Shown here piece after piece: positions 10,096 through 19,862 of a DNA stretch of 64,000 nucleotides. Location: assembly GCA_012744475.1 (NCBI GenBank), contig JAAYBV010000008.1:62001-126000 (forward strand). Reading direction: 5' to 3'. A model generated the notes under the pieces. The model worked only from the letters and a program-made list of their open reading frames with translations, was not told the DNA's origin and made no database searches. This DNA comes from Phycisphaerae bacterium (GTDB taxonomy: Bacteria; Planctomycetota; Phycisphaerae; Sedimentisphaerales; Anaerobacaceae). The position numbers were made by a program, and so were the translations under genes. Each line of letters opens with the position of its first letter. Position 1 is the first letter of the stretch.

Positions 10096-12113
10096 TGAAT
10101 CGGACCATACGCGCGATCGTCGGGGCTGTTCTGGTCCTGGTCATTGCCTTCAGCGGAATCAGCATCTGCCAGGATTTGGGACGGCGGTGGAAAGTAGACG
10201 TCACCGATCAGCAGCTCTACACGCTTTCGGATGGGACCAAGGCGATTCTGGGTCGGCTCAACCAGCCGATCAAAGTCCGACTCTTCTACGCGAAAACGGC
10301 GGCGATGAAAGGTCCCGATCAGATTCGCTACTTCAACAACTACTATGAGTTCGTGCGGGCGCTGTTGGAAGAGTACGTGGCTGCGTCGAAGGGCATGGTC
10401 CAGTTGGAGGTGATCGATCCGAGGCCGTTCTCGGAAGACGAAGAACAGGCGCTGCGGCTGGGCCTGAGGCGGTTCCCCATCACCGAAGAGGAGAGCTTCT
10501 TCTTCGGGCTGGCGGTGCAGACGCAGTTCGGCGTGGAAAAGACCGTGCCGTTCTTCTCGCCCGACCGGCAGAACTTCGTCGAGTATGACATCAGCTATCT
10601 GATCGATACCGCGATCACCCGGCAGAAGAAGCGGGTGGGGATCATGAGTTCGCTGGCGGTGATGGGCGACGATGTCACGGGCTACATGGCCCAGATGATG
10701 CGGATGCAGGGCCAGCAGCCCAAGCCTGCCTGGACGATTGTGGAACAGCTTCGGCAGAAGTACGAGGTGACCGAGGTCGCGACCGACGTGAACGACATCA
10801 ACGACGTCGACATCCTCGTCGTGATCCACCCCAAGGACCTGCCGGAGAAGACGCAGTTTGCCATCGACCAGTTCATCCTGAAGGGCGGACGGGCGATCGT
10901 GTGCGTCGATCCGCATTGCATCGCGGACCGGCCCCAACGGAACCCCATGCAGATGACCGCCGAGAAGCAGAGTTCGGACCTCGACCGCATCATACGGGCG
11001 TGGGGACTTCAAATGCCGGCCAACACCTTTGCCGGCGACCGCTCGCTGCTGCTGGAGGCGCCGTTGGCCGCCAATCAGCGCCCGCAGCCCATCATGGGAT
11101 TCCTCGGGCTCACCACGCCATGCTTCAGCAAGGAGAAGGTCATCACCGCCGATCTCAACGAGGTCAGGGTGCTGTTTGCCGGTGTGCTCCAGGAGATTGC
11201 GCCTGCCGACCAGGCTGGTGGCGGCGACGACCCCAATCAGGTCGCCGCGGCGAATGAGCCGCAAATCACCCGCACGCCACTGATCATGACGACGGAGAAG
11301 GGCAACAGTTGGAGCGTCGGCAGCTCGTTCGAGCTGATGTTCCCCGATCCGGACAAGCTCATGGCCAAGTTCATCGAGGGAAACAAGCCCGTTCCGATGG
11401 GCTATCTGGTTACCGGACGGTTCCAGAGCAGCTTCCCGGATGGCATCGAGATCGAGGTGCCTGCGGCGGATGCCAACGATACGGACGAGGACGATCCGAA
11501 CGAGCCCAAGATGGTCGCCAGGCAGATCACCGGGTTGAAGGAGGCGACTGCAGACTGCGCGGTGGCCGTGTTCAGCGATGTGGATTTTCTCAGCGACCAG
11601 ATGGCCTATGCCCAGTCGCTGTTCGGCAAGATGGTCGTCGGTGACAACAGCGCCCTGCTGATCAACACGATCGAGGACCTGAGCGGGTCCGGCGATTTGA
11701 TCTCGATCCGGTCGCGAGGCAACTATAAGCGGCCGTTCACCGTTGTCGACGAGATCGAGCAGCAGGCGGAGAAGGAGACGGCGGACGAGGTCGCTTTGAT
11801 CAATGCGCAGATCCAGGGCTTCAACCAGGAGCTGGAGAATCTCGTGAATTCGGGACAGGCCGAGCAGGAAGAGGTGATCGGCAGCTCGCTTCTCGAAAAG
11901 AAGCGGCAATTGGAGCTGAAGATTCGCGAGGCGCAGCGTCAGCTTCGCGAAGTCAACGCGCGGCGGCGCGAGCGCATCGAGCAGTTGGGCTACATGCTGC
12001 GTCGTTTCAACATGGGTCTGGTGCCGGGGGTGGTCATGCTGATCGCCCTGGTCCTGGGCATCTGGCGCAGCGTGCGCCGGCGGCACTACATCAGCCATGC
12101 GAGTGATGCATAA
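10095..12113 (+). CDS. GldG-like ABC-type auxiliary protein
   Basis: N-terminal TM, 'VDVTDQQLYTLSDGTKAILGRLNQPIKVRLFYAK', C-terminal coiled coil and TM; overlaps the upstream gene. Confidence 0.85.
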   Translation: MNRTIRAIVGAVLVLVIAFSGISICQDLGRRWKVDVTDQQLYTLSDGTKAILGRLNQPIKVRLFYAKTAAMKGPDQIRYFNNYYEFVRALLEEYVAASKGMVQLEVIDPRPFSEDEEQALRLGLRRFPITEEESFFFGLAVQTQFGVEKTVPFFSPDRQNFVEYDISYLIDTAITRQKKRVGIMSSLAVMGDDVTGYMAQMMRMQGQQPKPAWTIVEQLRQKYEVTEVATDVNDINDVDILVVIHPKDLPEKTQFAIDQFILKGGRAIVCVDPHCIADRPQRNPMQMTAEKQSSDLDRIIRAWGLQMPANTFAGDRSLLLEAPLAANQRPQPIMGFLGLTTPCFSKEKVITADLNEVRVLFAGVLQEIAPADQAGGGDDPNQVAAANEPQITRTPLIMTTEKGNSWSVGSSFELMFPDPDKLMAKFIEGNKPVPMGYLVTGRFQSSFPDGIEIEVPAADANDTDEDDPNEPKMVARQITGLKEATADCAVAVFSDVDFLSDQMAYAQSLFGKMVVGDNSALLINTIEDLSGSGDLISIRSRGNYKRPFTVVDEIEQQAEKETADEVALINAQIQGFNQELENLVNSGQAEQEEVIGSSLLEKKRQLELKIREAQRQLREVNARRRERIEQLGYMLRRFNMGLVPGVVMLIALVLGIWRSVRRRHYISHASDA

Positions 12114-12176
12114 CGCGAATGGGAATTGCGGATCGGTCCTGAACGATCGTCAATCGTCGATAAAGGGATCTTGTAG

Positions 12177-13328
12177 ATGAGCAACAGGAATCTTGGCATA
12201 CTGGCCATCGTGGCCGCGATCATGGTGTCGTGGGCCGTCGTTCAGTCTCGTCTGTCGAATCGCTCGACCGTCGAACCCTCGGGGCCATCCTATCTGATCC
12301 AGGGGCTGGACCCGTCTGAGATCGACAGTATCGTTGTCGGTCATGGTGACAATGCCGTGATGATTCAGAGGCGAGAACAGCAGTTCCGCGTGGTCAACGA
12401 AGCGGACTACCCTGCCGACCCGAAGCGAATCAACGATCTGATCACCAAGTGTCTCGACATCAAGACCGTGGAATCGTACACCAGCAACCCGAAGAACCAT
12501 GAGGATCTGGAAGTGACCGAAGAGAAGGCCCAGGGCGTGGTCAAGTTCCTCAAGGCCGATGGGTCGGTTCTGACCGGGGTCATCATCGGCAAGGCCCTGG
12601 AAGGCGGGCAGAACACCTATGTCCGGCTGGCCTCTCAGGACACGGTGTATCTGGCCGAGAGCGCTCCCTACATCCGCACTACGGCGATCGATTACGTCAA
12701 TCAGGAGATTGCCTCGGTGGAGCGGGAGGACGTCAACTCGGTCACGGTGACCACGCCAGACGGTTCGTATACCCTCAGGAGCGCCGAGGGGGACGCCGTC
12801 GTCATGGCTGATTTGCCCGCGGACAAGAAACTCAAGGACAGCGATGCCAAGAGCGTTCTCGGAGGGCTCAACAGCCTGCGGTTCGACGACGTGAACACCC
12901 CTTCGGCGGTCGGCGAGCTGAGCTACGATTACCGGTATGTCTGCCGTCTGGACGACTCTACCGAATACCGCCTTCAGATGGCCCGGAAGGACGGCAAGGC
13001 CTATCTGACGTGTGAGGCGGAGTTCACGGACAAGACGCCGGTCACCATGAAGCCGGGCCAGGTCGAGTCACAGGAGGAGCTCAAGAAGAAGGAGGCGAAG
13101 CTTCAGGCCCAAGAGCGGGCCCAGCGGTTTACGCTGCGGCACAAGGGTTGGGTTTATCAGGTTCCCGAGTGGAAAGCCAACTACCTGACCAAGCGGCAGG
13201 CGGACCTGATGGAGGACAAGGCGAAACCGGCGCCAGAGAAGCCGGCGGAGGCTGTGACGCCCGCCGAGAGCAGCCCGCCGGTTGCCGAGCCTGCCCCGGC
13301 CCAATCAGCCGATCCCAACGCCGGCTAA
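12177..13328 (+). CDS. DUF4340 domain-containing protein
   Basis: Downstream of GldG-like gene; 'MIQRREQQFRVVNEADYPADPKRINDLITKCLDIK' typical of DUF4340. Confidence 0.8.
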   Translation: MSNRNLGILAIVAAIMVSWAVVQSRLSNRSTVEPSGPSYLIQGLDPSEIDSIVVGHGDNAVMIQRREQQFRVVNEADYPADPKRINDLITKCLDIKTVESYTSNPKNHEDLEVTEEKAQGVVKFLKADGSVLTGVIIGKALEGGQNTYVRLASQDTVYLAESAPYIRTTAIDYVNQEIASVEREDVNSVTVTTPDGSYTLRSAEGDAVVMADLPADKKLKDSDAKSVLGGLNSLRFDDVNTPSAVGELSYDYRYVCRLDDSTEYRLQMARKDGKAYLTCEAEFTDKTPVTMKPGQVESQEELKKKEAKLQAQERAQRFTLRHKGWVYQVPEWKANYLTKRQADLMEDKAKPAPEKPAEAVTPAESSPPVAEPAPAQSADPNAG

Positions 13329-13352
13329 GCCGTATTCGCTGACTGGGGACGA

Positions 13353-13994
13353 ATGAAGATCGATCGGCTGATTCTTGGGGATTTCCAGACCAATTGCTAC
13401 GTGGTCCGCACGGATGAGTCGGCCCGGGAGTGTCTCGTGATCGACACGGGGCTCGACAGCCGCGACATGATCGCGTTTCTCACCCAGCACGCACTGACGC
13501 CCAAGGCCGTGGTCCTGACGCACGGGCACGTCGATCACATCGCGGGTCTGGCAGCGATGCGCTCCAAGTTCCCGGAGCTCAGGGTCTACATCCACAAGCT
13601 GGACGGTCCCATGCTGACCGACTCGCAGGCCAACCTGTCCGAGATGACTATGCTGCCCTTCGAAACGGCCCCTGCCGATGTGCTGCTGGAGGATGACGAC
13701 ACGGTCGAAGAGGCAGGCATCGTTCTGAAGGTGCTCCACACGCCGGGCCATACCCCCGGAGGGATCTGCCTCTATGCTGCGACGGAAGGCGTTGTTCTTG
13801 CCGGGGATACGCTCTTCGCCGACGGGGTCGGGCGGACCGACTTCCCGGGCGGAGACTGGGATCAGTTGCTCGGCAGCATCCGAACGAAGCTTTTGGTTCT
13901 GCCCGAGCGGACGGCAGTCTACCCTGGACACGGCATGAGGACGACCATTGGCCGCGAGAAGACCTCGAACCCGTTTCTGACGCAGAATCCATGA
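13353..13994 (+). CDS. MBL-fold metallo-hydrolase (glyoxalase II-like)
   Basis: THGHVDHIAG, TPGHTPGG, AGDTLF, PGHG motifs. Confidence 0.93.
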   Translation: MKIDRLILGDFQTNCYVVRTDESARECLVIDTGLDSRDMIAFLTQHALTPKAVVLTHGHVDHIAGLAAMRSKFPELRVYIHKLDGPMLTDSQANLSEMTMLPFETAPADVLLEDDDTVEEAGIVLKVLHTPGHTPGGICLYAATEGVVLAGDTLFADGVGRTDFPGGDWDQLLGSIRTKLLVLPERTAVYPGHGMRTTIGREKTSNPFLTQNP

Positions 13995-14101
13995 AGAAAA
14001 CCGTAGCGATCGATTCCCAGTTTCGCTATACTGACATTATCGGCACCACCGAGTTCCAGGTGCATGCCTTGGTTGCGTCCGGCAGGATGTCTCCGTTATG
14101 A
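13991..14101 (+). CDS. Small ORF, 36 aa (MKKTVAIDSQFRYTDIIGTTEFQVHALVASGRMSPL)
   Basis: Start overlaps the stop of the MBL gene (ATGA at 13991-13994); its TGA overlaps the ATG of the DUF4258 ORF (ATGA at 14098-14101). Confidence 0.4.
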   Translation: MKKTVAIDSQFRYTDIIGTTEFQVHALVASGRMSPL

Positions 14102-14349
14102 CGGTTAATCTACATCCCCACGCCCGTGACCGTTTGGCCGAGCGGGGCGCCACCGAGGAAGAGGTGAAACTGGCGGTCGAAGCCGGTGAGCGGTTTGACG
14201 CCAAGTTTGGCCGGGTAGGTTTTCGTCGCAATGTGCCTTTCAAAAGGCGCTGGCGTGGAAAGCAGTACAAGACCAAGCAAGTCGAAGCTTATGCGATTCG
14301 TCGCTACGACGGCTGGTTGGTGATTTCGGTGGTTACGAGGTACTTCTGA
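14098..14349 (+). CDS. DUF4258 domain-containing protein
   Basis: 'HPHARDRLAERGATEEEVKLAVEAGERFDAKFGRVGFRRN...WRGKQYKTKQVEAYAIRRYDGWLVISVVTRYF' matches the DUF4258 pattern. Confidence 0.8.
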   Translation: MTVNLHPHARDRLAERGATEEEVKLAVEAGERFDAKFGRVGFRRNVPFKRRWRGKQYKTKQVEAYAIRRYDGWLVISVVTRYF

Positions 14350-14371
14350 TGGATTGGAAAGGTCTGGCGGC

Positions 14372-14680
14372 ATGAAGTTTACGTACGATCCCCGCTACAA
14401 CGTCGGCTATATCCGCTTCAAGAACAAGAAGACCGATGCCGAGTCCATCAAACTCAGTGAGGAACTGGTGATCGACCTGGCGCCCGATGGAACGGTGTAC
14501 GGAATCGAGCTGCTGAACGCCAACGATCAGATGCAGCGAGACGACTCCGGGCAATTCGCCGTGATCAACGAGGAAACCGGCGAAGAAACCAAGTTCGCAC
14601 TGAAGCTGAGCAAGACCAGGAAGAAATCGCGGAGGCCCTCCACTTCCGCCCGTTCCAAACGCCGGCCGGCCGGATCGTGA
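14372..14680 (+). CDS. DUF2283 domain-containing protein
   Basis: 'MKFTYDPRYNVGYIRFKN...SIKLSEELVIDLAPDGTVYGIELLNA' is the DUF2283 pattern; basic C-terminal tail. Confidence 0.85.
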   Translation: MKFTYDPRYNVGYIRFKNKKTDAESIKLSEELVIDLAPDGTVYGIELLNANDQMQRDDSGQFAVINEETGEETKFALKLSKTRKKSRRPSTSARSKRRPAGS

Positions 14681-15106
14681 GTCCTTCCCAAAGACCAGAG
14701 GTCCGGTTCCATCACCATGTGGTCCCAGGCTGACCGCCCGCCTCGGCTTGAGGTGCCATAGGGCGGTTCTTTGGTTTTCCTCGAGCCAGGACCGATCTTT
14801 GCGGACCTCTGCGGCAGGCCGAAGGACCAGCCACTCCGGGCATGCCCTGACGCAAATGGAAAATTCTCTGGTGTTCCGTCCGACAACATGGTAAAATAGG
14901 AAGGTTGGTGATGCTGCAGTGCGGTTGTCCCGCAGCAGGGGGGAGGAACACGGAACACAGGGTGGCTCGATTGACACGGGGGCTGCGTAACGACACGCGA
15001 TGAGGTTTAGCTACGGCGGGGATCGGACGACCTCGCAGATTGGCGATCTGCCTGGAGCCCAGGGACGGGATGGGGCGGAGGTTTTCGAGCTTAGAGAGGG
15101 GTCGGG

Positions 15107-16699
15107 ATGAAGGGGTGGAGTGGATCGTGCCGGAGAGACGCCATGGTCCTTGGGGTGGCCGTTTATCTGCTGGCTTCAGTGACTTTCGCAGGCACCGTGG
15201 AACTGGAGAACGGCATCCCGGTTGTCGACATTTCCGGAGCTGCCGGGAGTGAGCAGTTTTACACGATCGTGGTTCCTGAGGGACAACTCGATCTTGTCAT
15301 CGGCATCTCGGGCGGCTCCGGCGATTGCGATCTCTACGTGCGTAGAGAAGCCAAGCCCACGACAACCGCCTATGATCATCGGCCCTACAAGATTGGCAAC
15401 GAAGAAAGTGTGACTGTTGGGAGTCCGCAGGCAGGAACTTGGCATATCATGCTTCGCGGCTTCACTCATTACTCGGGCCTGACCCTGGAATCCACGTACT
15501 CCTGTGGCGCGGTTGCGAGGGTCCTGACGAACGGCGCCCCCGTGACGGGCCTTTCCGGAGCAGTCGGCAGCGAGCAGTTCTATCAGTTTGTGGTTCCCGC
15601 CAATCGATCCCAACTCCAGATCAGCATCTCCGGAGGGACTGGCGACTGCGATCTCTACGTCAGGAAGGACGCGATGCCGACGACGGATGTCTACGACTAT
15701 CGGCCGTTCTTGGTGGGCAATCGCGAATCCGTGGTCGTCAACAACCCCGGTGCCGGGACCTGGTACATCATGCTCAAAGGCTGCGACGCCTATGCAGACG
15801 TGACGCTTCTGGGATTGGCTGCGCAGCCTTCGAGCGGAGAGCCGGCCCACTCCGCCATCACCATCGCCGACAGCAGCGATTTGATCATCGATGGGGACAT
15901 TTCACACCTCTACCCGATGGATCGGAGCATCGACACCGGGCTGTGGCCCGACATCGCCGCCGAAGGGCCAGTCGGCGGAAAGGAGGCAAGTGTCTCGGCC
16001 ACGCATGAGATGGTCTGGACGACGTTGGATTATTATACAGACCCCCAAGCGACCATCACCGCGAATTTCACCGTCAGCCTGGACCTGTCCAGCGGGAACG
16101 CTGGAAACTGGTCGAGCGCCGAGTACTGGATCAAGCTGGAGCTGGTCGGTCAGTATGGCACCCTGATCGACTGCGGCGAGGTCCGCTCGGGAACGATTAC
16201 GGTGGTCGACGGAGCAGGTCTGAGCGATTCGAAGACCGTCTCCGTCAGTGTGACGACCCCCCCCAGGCTGGTGGATTACACCAACTGCGCCGTCCTTCGC
16301 CTGACGGCGGGCGCGACGGCCGAAGCATTGACCGCGAGTCTGTCGGACGATGGACCTGACGACGGAGCGATCGTTCTGACGGAAGGTGTCTCGTTGGGCG
16401 GGTTGGCCGGGGCCGCGGGCAGCGAGACGTGCTACCGGATCGAGGTTCCCACCGGACAGACCAGACTCCAGATTTCCACCTCGGGCGGTACCGGTGACGT
16501 CGATCTGTATGTGCGCAGAAATGCCAAGCCCACGACCAGGGAATGGGACTATCGTCCCTATCTGATTGGCAACAATGAAACCGTCACAGTCGACAATCCC
16601 AAGTCCGGAACCTACTACATCCTGCTGAGGGGCGCCGAACGCTACTCCGGCACGACGCTGCGGGCCTTTTTCGGGGAGGCGAAACAAGAGGACCGCTGA
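15107..16699 (+). CDS. Secreted protein with three PPC (pre-peptidase C-terminal) domains and no visible catalytic domain
   Basis: Three copies of 'GxxGSExxYxxxVPxxxxxLxIxxSGGxGDxDLYVRxxAxPTTxxxDxRPxxxGNxExVxVxxPxxGTxxIxLxG'. Confidence 0.88.
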   Translation: MKGWSGSCRRDAMVLGVAVYLLASVTFAGTVELENGIPVVDISGAAGSEQFYTIVVPEGQLDLVIGISGGSGDCDLYVRREAKPTTTAYDHRPYKIGNEESVTVGSPQAGTWHIMLRGFTHYSGLTLESTYSCGAVARVLTNGAPVTGLSGAVGSEQFYQFVVPANRSQLQISISGGTGDCDLYVRKDAMPTTDVYDYRPFLVGNRESVVVNNPGAGTWYIMLKGCDAYADVTLLGLAAQPSSGEPAHSAITIADSSDLIIDGDISHLYPMDRSIDTGLWPDIAAEGPVGGKEASVSATHEMVWTTLDYYTDPQATITANFTVSLDLSSGNAGNWSSAEYWIKLELVGQYGTLIDCGEVRSGTITVVDGAGLSDSKTVSVSVTTPPRLVDYTNCAVLRLTAGATAEALTASLSDDGPDDGAIVLTEGVSLGGLAGAAGSETCYRIEVPTGQTRLQISTSGGTGDVDLYVRRNAKPTTREWDYRPYLIGNNETVTVDNPKSGTYYILLRGAERYSGTTLRAFFGEAKQEDR

Positions 16700-16735
16700 G
16701 CAGTGGCAGCGGCAGGCAGCGGCTTGCTCGGGCGA

Positions 16736-17584
16736 TCAGAAGCTGTTGTAGTATTCCGGCCGGCCGTCGTCGCTGTCGTAGCGTGCATCGTCCTCGGTGT
16801 CGGCATGGATGCGGATGCGTTCGATGCGTTCGGCCTGACGGGTATTGCTGTCGATCGTGACGACGACCCCGTTGATCCGAACATCGCCCGTGGCAATCTC
16901 GAACGGCACCGGCATCTGGGTCCGGAAGGACTTCAGAACGCAGTCGCTCTTGCGTCCCAGCACCGAGTCATGTGCGCCGGTCATCCCAATATCGCTGATA
17001 TACGCCGTGCCTTTGCGAAGAATCTGCTCGTCGGCGGTGACCACGTGCGTATGCGTTCCGAAACAGCAGCTCACCCGCCCATCAAGATGGTAGCCCATCG
17101 CGATTTTCTCACTGGTAGCCTCGGCGTGAAAGTCCACCACCAGAATGTCCGCCTCCTTCTGGAGTTTCGGAATCCATCTGTCCGCCGCCGTGTAGGGGCA
17201 GTCCGCGGGTTTCATGAACAACCTGCCGATCAGCGTCAGAACGCCCACGACAGGTCCTTTGCCCGTCTTATACAATGCCATGCCTCGACCGGCGGCATGT
17301 TCGGAGAAGTTCGCCGGCCGGCAGATGTTGTCGTTCCGTTCGAGAGTCTCAATGATGTCATGCTTGCGAAAGGCGTGGTCGCCCAGGGTGATCAGGTTGA
17401 CGCCGTAACGCAGCAGCTTGTCGTAGATCTGCGGGGTCAGTCCCGACCCACCGGCGGCATTCTCGGCATTGGCGACGACGCAGTCGATGGACTGCTCGCG
17501 GACAAAGGCTTTCAGTTTGTCCGCCAGAATCCGTCGGCCCGGTCGCCCCACGATATCACCGATGCACAGTACGTTCAGCCTCAT
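16736..17584 (-). CDS. ymdB: TIGR00282/YmdB family metallophosphoesterase
   Basis: 'MRLNVLCIGDIVGRPGRRIL', 'NAENAAGGSGLTP', 'GDHAFRK', 'FHAEATSEKIAMGYHLDGRVSCCFGTHTHVVTADEQIL'; next to rny. Confidence 0.93.
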   Translation of the reverse strand: MRLNVLCIGDIVGRPGRRILADKLKAFVREQSIDCVVANAENAAGGSGLTPQIYDKLLRYGVNLITLGDHAFRKHDIIETLERNDNICRPANFSEHAAGRGMALYKTGKGPVVGVLTLIGRLFMKPADCPYTAADRWIPKLQKEADILVVDFHAEATSEKIAMGYHLDGRVSCCFGTHTHVVTADEQILRKGTAYISDIGMTGAHDSVLGRKSDCVLKSFRTQMPVPFEIATGDVRINGVVVTIDSNTRQAERIERIRIHADTEDDARYDSDDGRPEYYNSF

Positions 17585-17628
17585 GGCTTCCTTTCGACAA
17601 GCGGACGCGGGCGCGCCCCGTATCGCGC

Positions 17629-19251
17629 TTACCTGGCGTATTCGATGCAGCGGACCTCGCGCAGCAGGGTGATCTGGATTTCGCCGGGATAGGTCATCTC
17701 GTCCTCGACCTTCTTGGCGATGTCGCGTGCGACCTTCATCGCGGCTTCGTCGTCCACCTCGTTGGCGTTGGCAATGACACGAATCTCCCGTCCGGCCTGA
17801 ATCGCGTAGGCGGTCTCGACACCCTTGAAGCCCGTGGCGATCTCCTCGAGCTTCTCCAGCCGCTTGATATAGCGTTCCAGAGTTTCCCGTCGGGCGCCGG
17901 GCCGCGAGGCGCTGATCGCGTCGGCGGCCGCCACGAGAGGGGTGTAGGGGTTGTCAGGCGGAACGTCCCCGTGGTGGCCCGCCACGGCGTTGAGCACGAT
18001 CGGGGACTCGTTGAATCGCTTGAGGTAGTTGGTCCCGATCTCGGGATGGCTTCCTTCGACGTCGTGATCGATCGCCTTGCCGATGTCGTGGAGCAAACCG
18101 GCCCGCCGGGCGATGGAGCCGTCCAGGCCCAGTTCGTCGGCCATCACCTGACTGAGGAAGGCGACTTCAACGCTGTGGCGAAGCACGTTCTGGCCGTAGC
18201 TGGTTCGATAGGCCAAGGCCCCCAGGAGACTGATGATCTTGTTGGGCAGGCCCCGCACGTTGGTTTCGACCGCGGCGTCCTTGCCGAGCTGGAGCACCTT
18301 GGCGTTGACGTCGTTGCGGGTCTGGGCCACCAGTTCTTCGATGCGGGATGGGTGAATACGCCCGTCCTGGATCAACCGTTCCATTGACAGCCGGGCAACC
18401 TCACGGCGGACGGGGTTGAACCCGCTGACGACAACCATGCCCGGTGTGTCGTCGACGATCACATCGACACCCGTGGCCTTCTCGAAAGCACGGATATTGC
18501 GGCCTTCGCGGCCGATAATCCGGCCCTTCATGTCGTCGTTCGGGATGTCCACCGTCGATACCGTTACCTCGCAGGTCTGCTCGGCGGCGTACCGCTGGAT
18601 CGCGGTGCTCAGCACTTCACGGCTCTTGCTGTCCGCGATCTCCTGGGCCTCTTCGACCTTGCGCTGGATCAGCGAAGACATCTCGTGTTCGCACTCGTCC
18701 TCCAGACGCTTGAGCAGGAGCTGGCGGGCCTCCTCCACGTCCATGGCCGTGATCTTGAGCAACTGGTTCTTCTGCTGGGCGATCAGCACGGAAAGCTGCT
18801 TGTCCTTCAGATCGGTGTTGCGCAGCCTTCGCTCGACGTCCTGTTCCTGCTTTTTGAGGGCGGCCTCCTGCTTCTGGAGCAGCTCGGTCTGGCGATCGAG
18901 CGCGTCCTCGCGTTTGGAGAGCCGCATCTCGTTTTCCCGCAGTTCGGCCCGGATCTGGTTGGCCTCGGCGGTGAATTGCTCTTTCTTCTTGATGGCTTCA
19001 GCAGCGGCCTCGATCTGGGCGGACTTGATGATGTTTTCCGCTTCCCGGTTCGCCCCATCGATCTGCCTGGCAGCGTCCTCTGCCCTCTGCTTTGCCCGAG
19101 CCTTGGTGGCAATCTGCTGGATGATGGCCCAGAAGCAGACGCCGAGTGCAAACCCTACGAGCGTGGCGATCCCTGCCTGAAGCGTGAGCACCTGCATCAG
19201 AATGGCGTCCATGTTCCCTACCTTTCCACACACAGTGTTGACGGATAACAT
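17629..19251 (-). CDS. rny: Ribonuclease Y
   Basis: N-terminal TM, coiled coil, KH motif 'GRIIGREGRNIRAFEKATGVDVIVDDTPG', HD 'LLHDIGKAIDHDVEGSHPEIG'. Confidence 0.97.
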   Translation of the reverse strand: MLSVNTVCGKVGNMDAILMQVLTLQAGIATLVGFALGVCFWAIIQQIATKARAKQRAEDAARQIDGANREAENIIKSAQIEAAAEAIKKKEQFTAEANQIRAELRENEMRLSKREDALDRQTELLQKQEAALKKQEQDVERRLRNTDLKDKQLSVLIAQQKNQLLKITAMDVEEARQLLLKRLEDECEHEMSSLIQRKVEEAQEIADSKSREVLSTAIQRYAAEQTCEVTVSTVDIPNDDMKGRIIGREGRNIRAFEKATGVDVIVDDTPGMVVVSGFNPVRREVARLSMERLIQDGRIHPSRIEELVAQTRNDVNAKVLQLGKDAAVETNVRGLPNKIISLLGALAYRTSYGQNVLRHSVEVAFLSQVMADELGLDGSIARRAGLLHDIGKAIDHDVEGSHPEIGTNYLKRFNESPIVLNAVAGHHGDVPPDNPYTPLVAAADAISASRPGARRETLERYIKRLEKLEEIATGFKGVETAYAIQAGREIRVIANANEVDDEAAMKVARDIAKKVEDEMTYPGEIQITLLREVRCIEYAR

Positions 19252-19336
19252 TCACTGCGGACGCTGTGCAGGCAGGTGGCAGGGAAGCTCCAAAGAAACG
19301 ACAGTGAGATGCGAAACCTTACCCACGAACGGGGCG

Positions 19337-19419
19337 ATCAGCGTGACAGGACCCAGACCGCTTGCGGGTCGCGCCCTCTGAGGCGTTGCAGACGCCGCAA
19401 GAAAGGGGTCTTCGCTGAT
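19337..19419. other. Rod-like inverted-repeat structure in the gap upstream of rny (strand undetermined)
   Basis: Nested pairs ATCAGCG(19337-19343)/CGCTGAT(19413-19419), GACCC(19350-19354)/GGGTC(19406-19410), CTTGCGG(19361-19367)/CCGCAAG(19395-19401), GCGCC(19371-19375)/GGCGT(19382-19386). Confidence 0.45.
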
Positions 19420-19862
19420 GCTGTCCTCAAATCTCTCACTCCCTCGCGGAGACGCGATTGACTGATGCGAGTCGATTTCGTTTCACTGGATATTCACACT
19501 TGGCCGTCGTGTTTGCTCCCGATCAGACCGAGTGGATCTCGACCGGAACACATCGGTTCACGTGTGTCTTTGCAACTTAAACCACCATTCGAGACGAACT
19601 CCCGATGCTCGTCTCCGCCTGCTCCCACCCTATGCAGCGAAACCCAATTGCCGCTGAAATGACTCCAGGGCGGTCCACAAGCTCATTCGTCCACAGTTGC
19701 CTATATGATCGTCCAGGTTAGGGAATCGTTAAACCAGCGTCAAGAAAAAAACTCCGAAATCGGCACAATGGATGCGTCTGCTCCATGTCCGGAGGCCAGC
19801 TGGGGTATGCGTGCCGGGTTATGGGACGGCCGAGCGGGTGGTTGGGCCGCGTTCGCGAATGA

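Noticed and set aside
10092-12098. 668-aa minus-strand ORF
   Set aside because: Exact antisense mirror of the GldG-like gene.
19337-19419. 6S RNA
   Set aside because: Rod-like shape is suggestive but length is short and no recognisable 6S sequence features were seen; kept only as a candidate structure.
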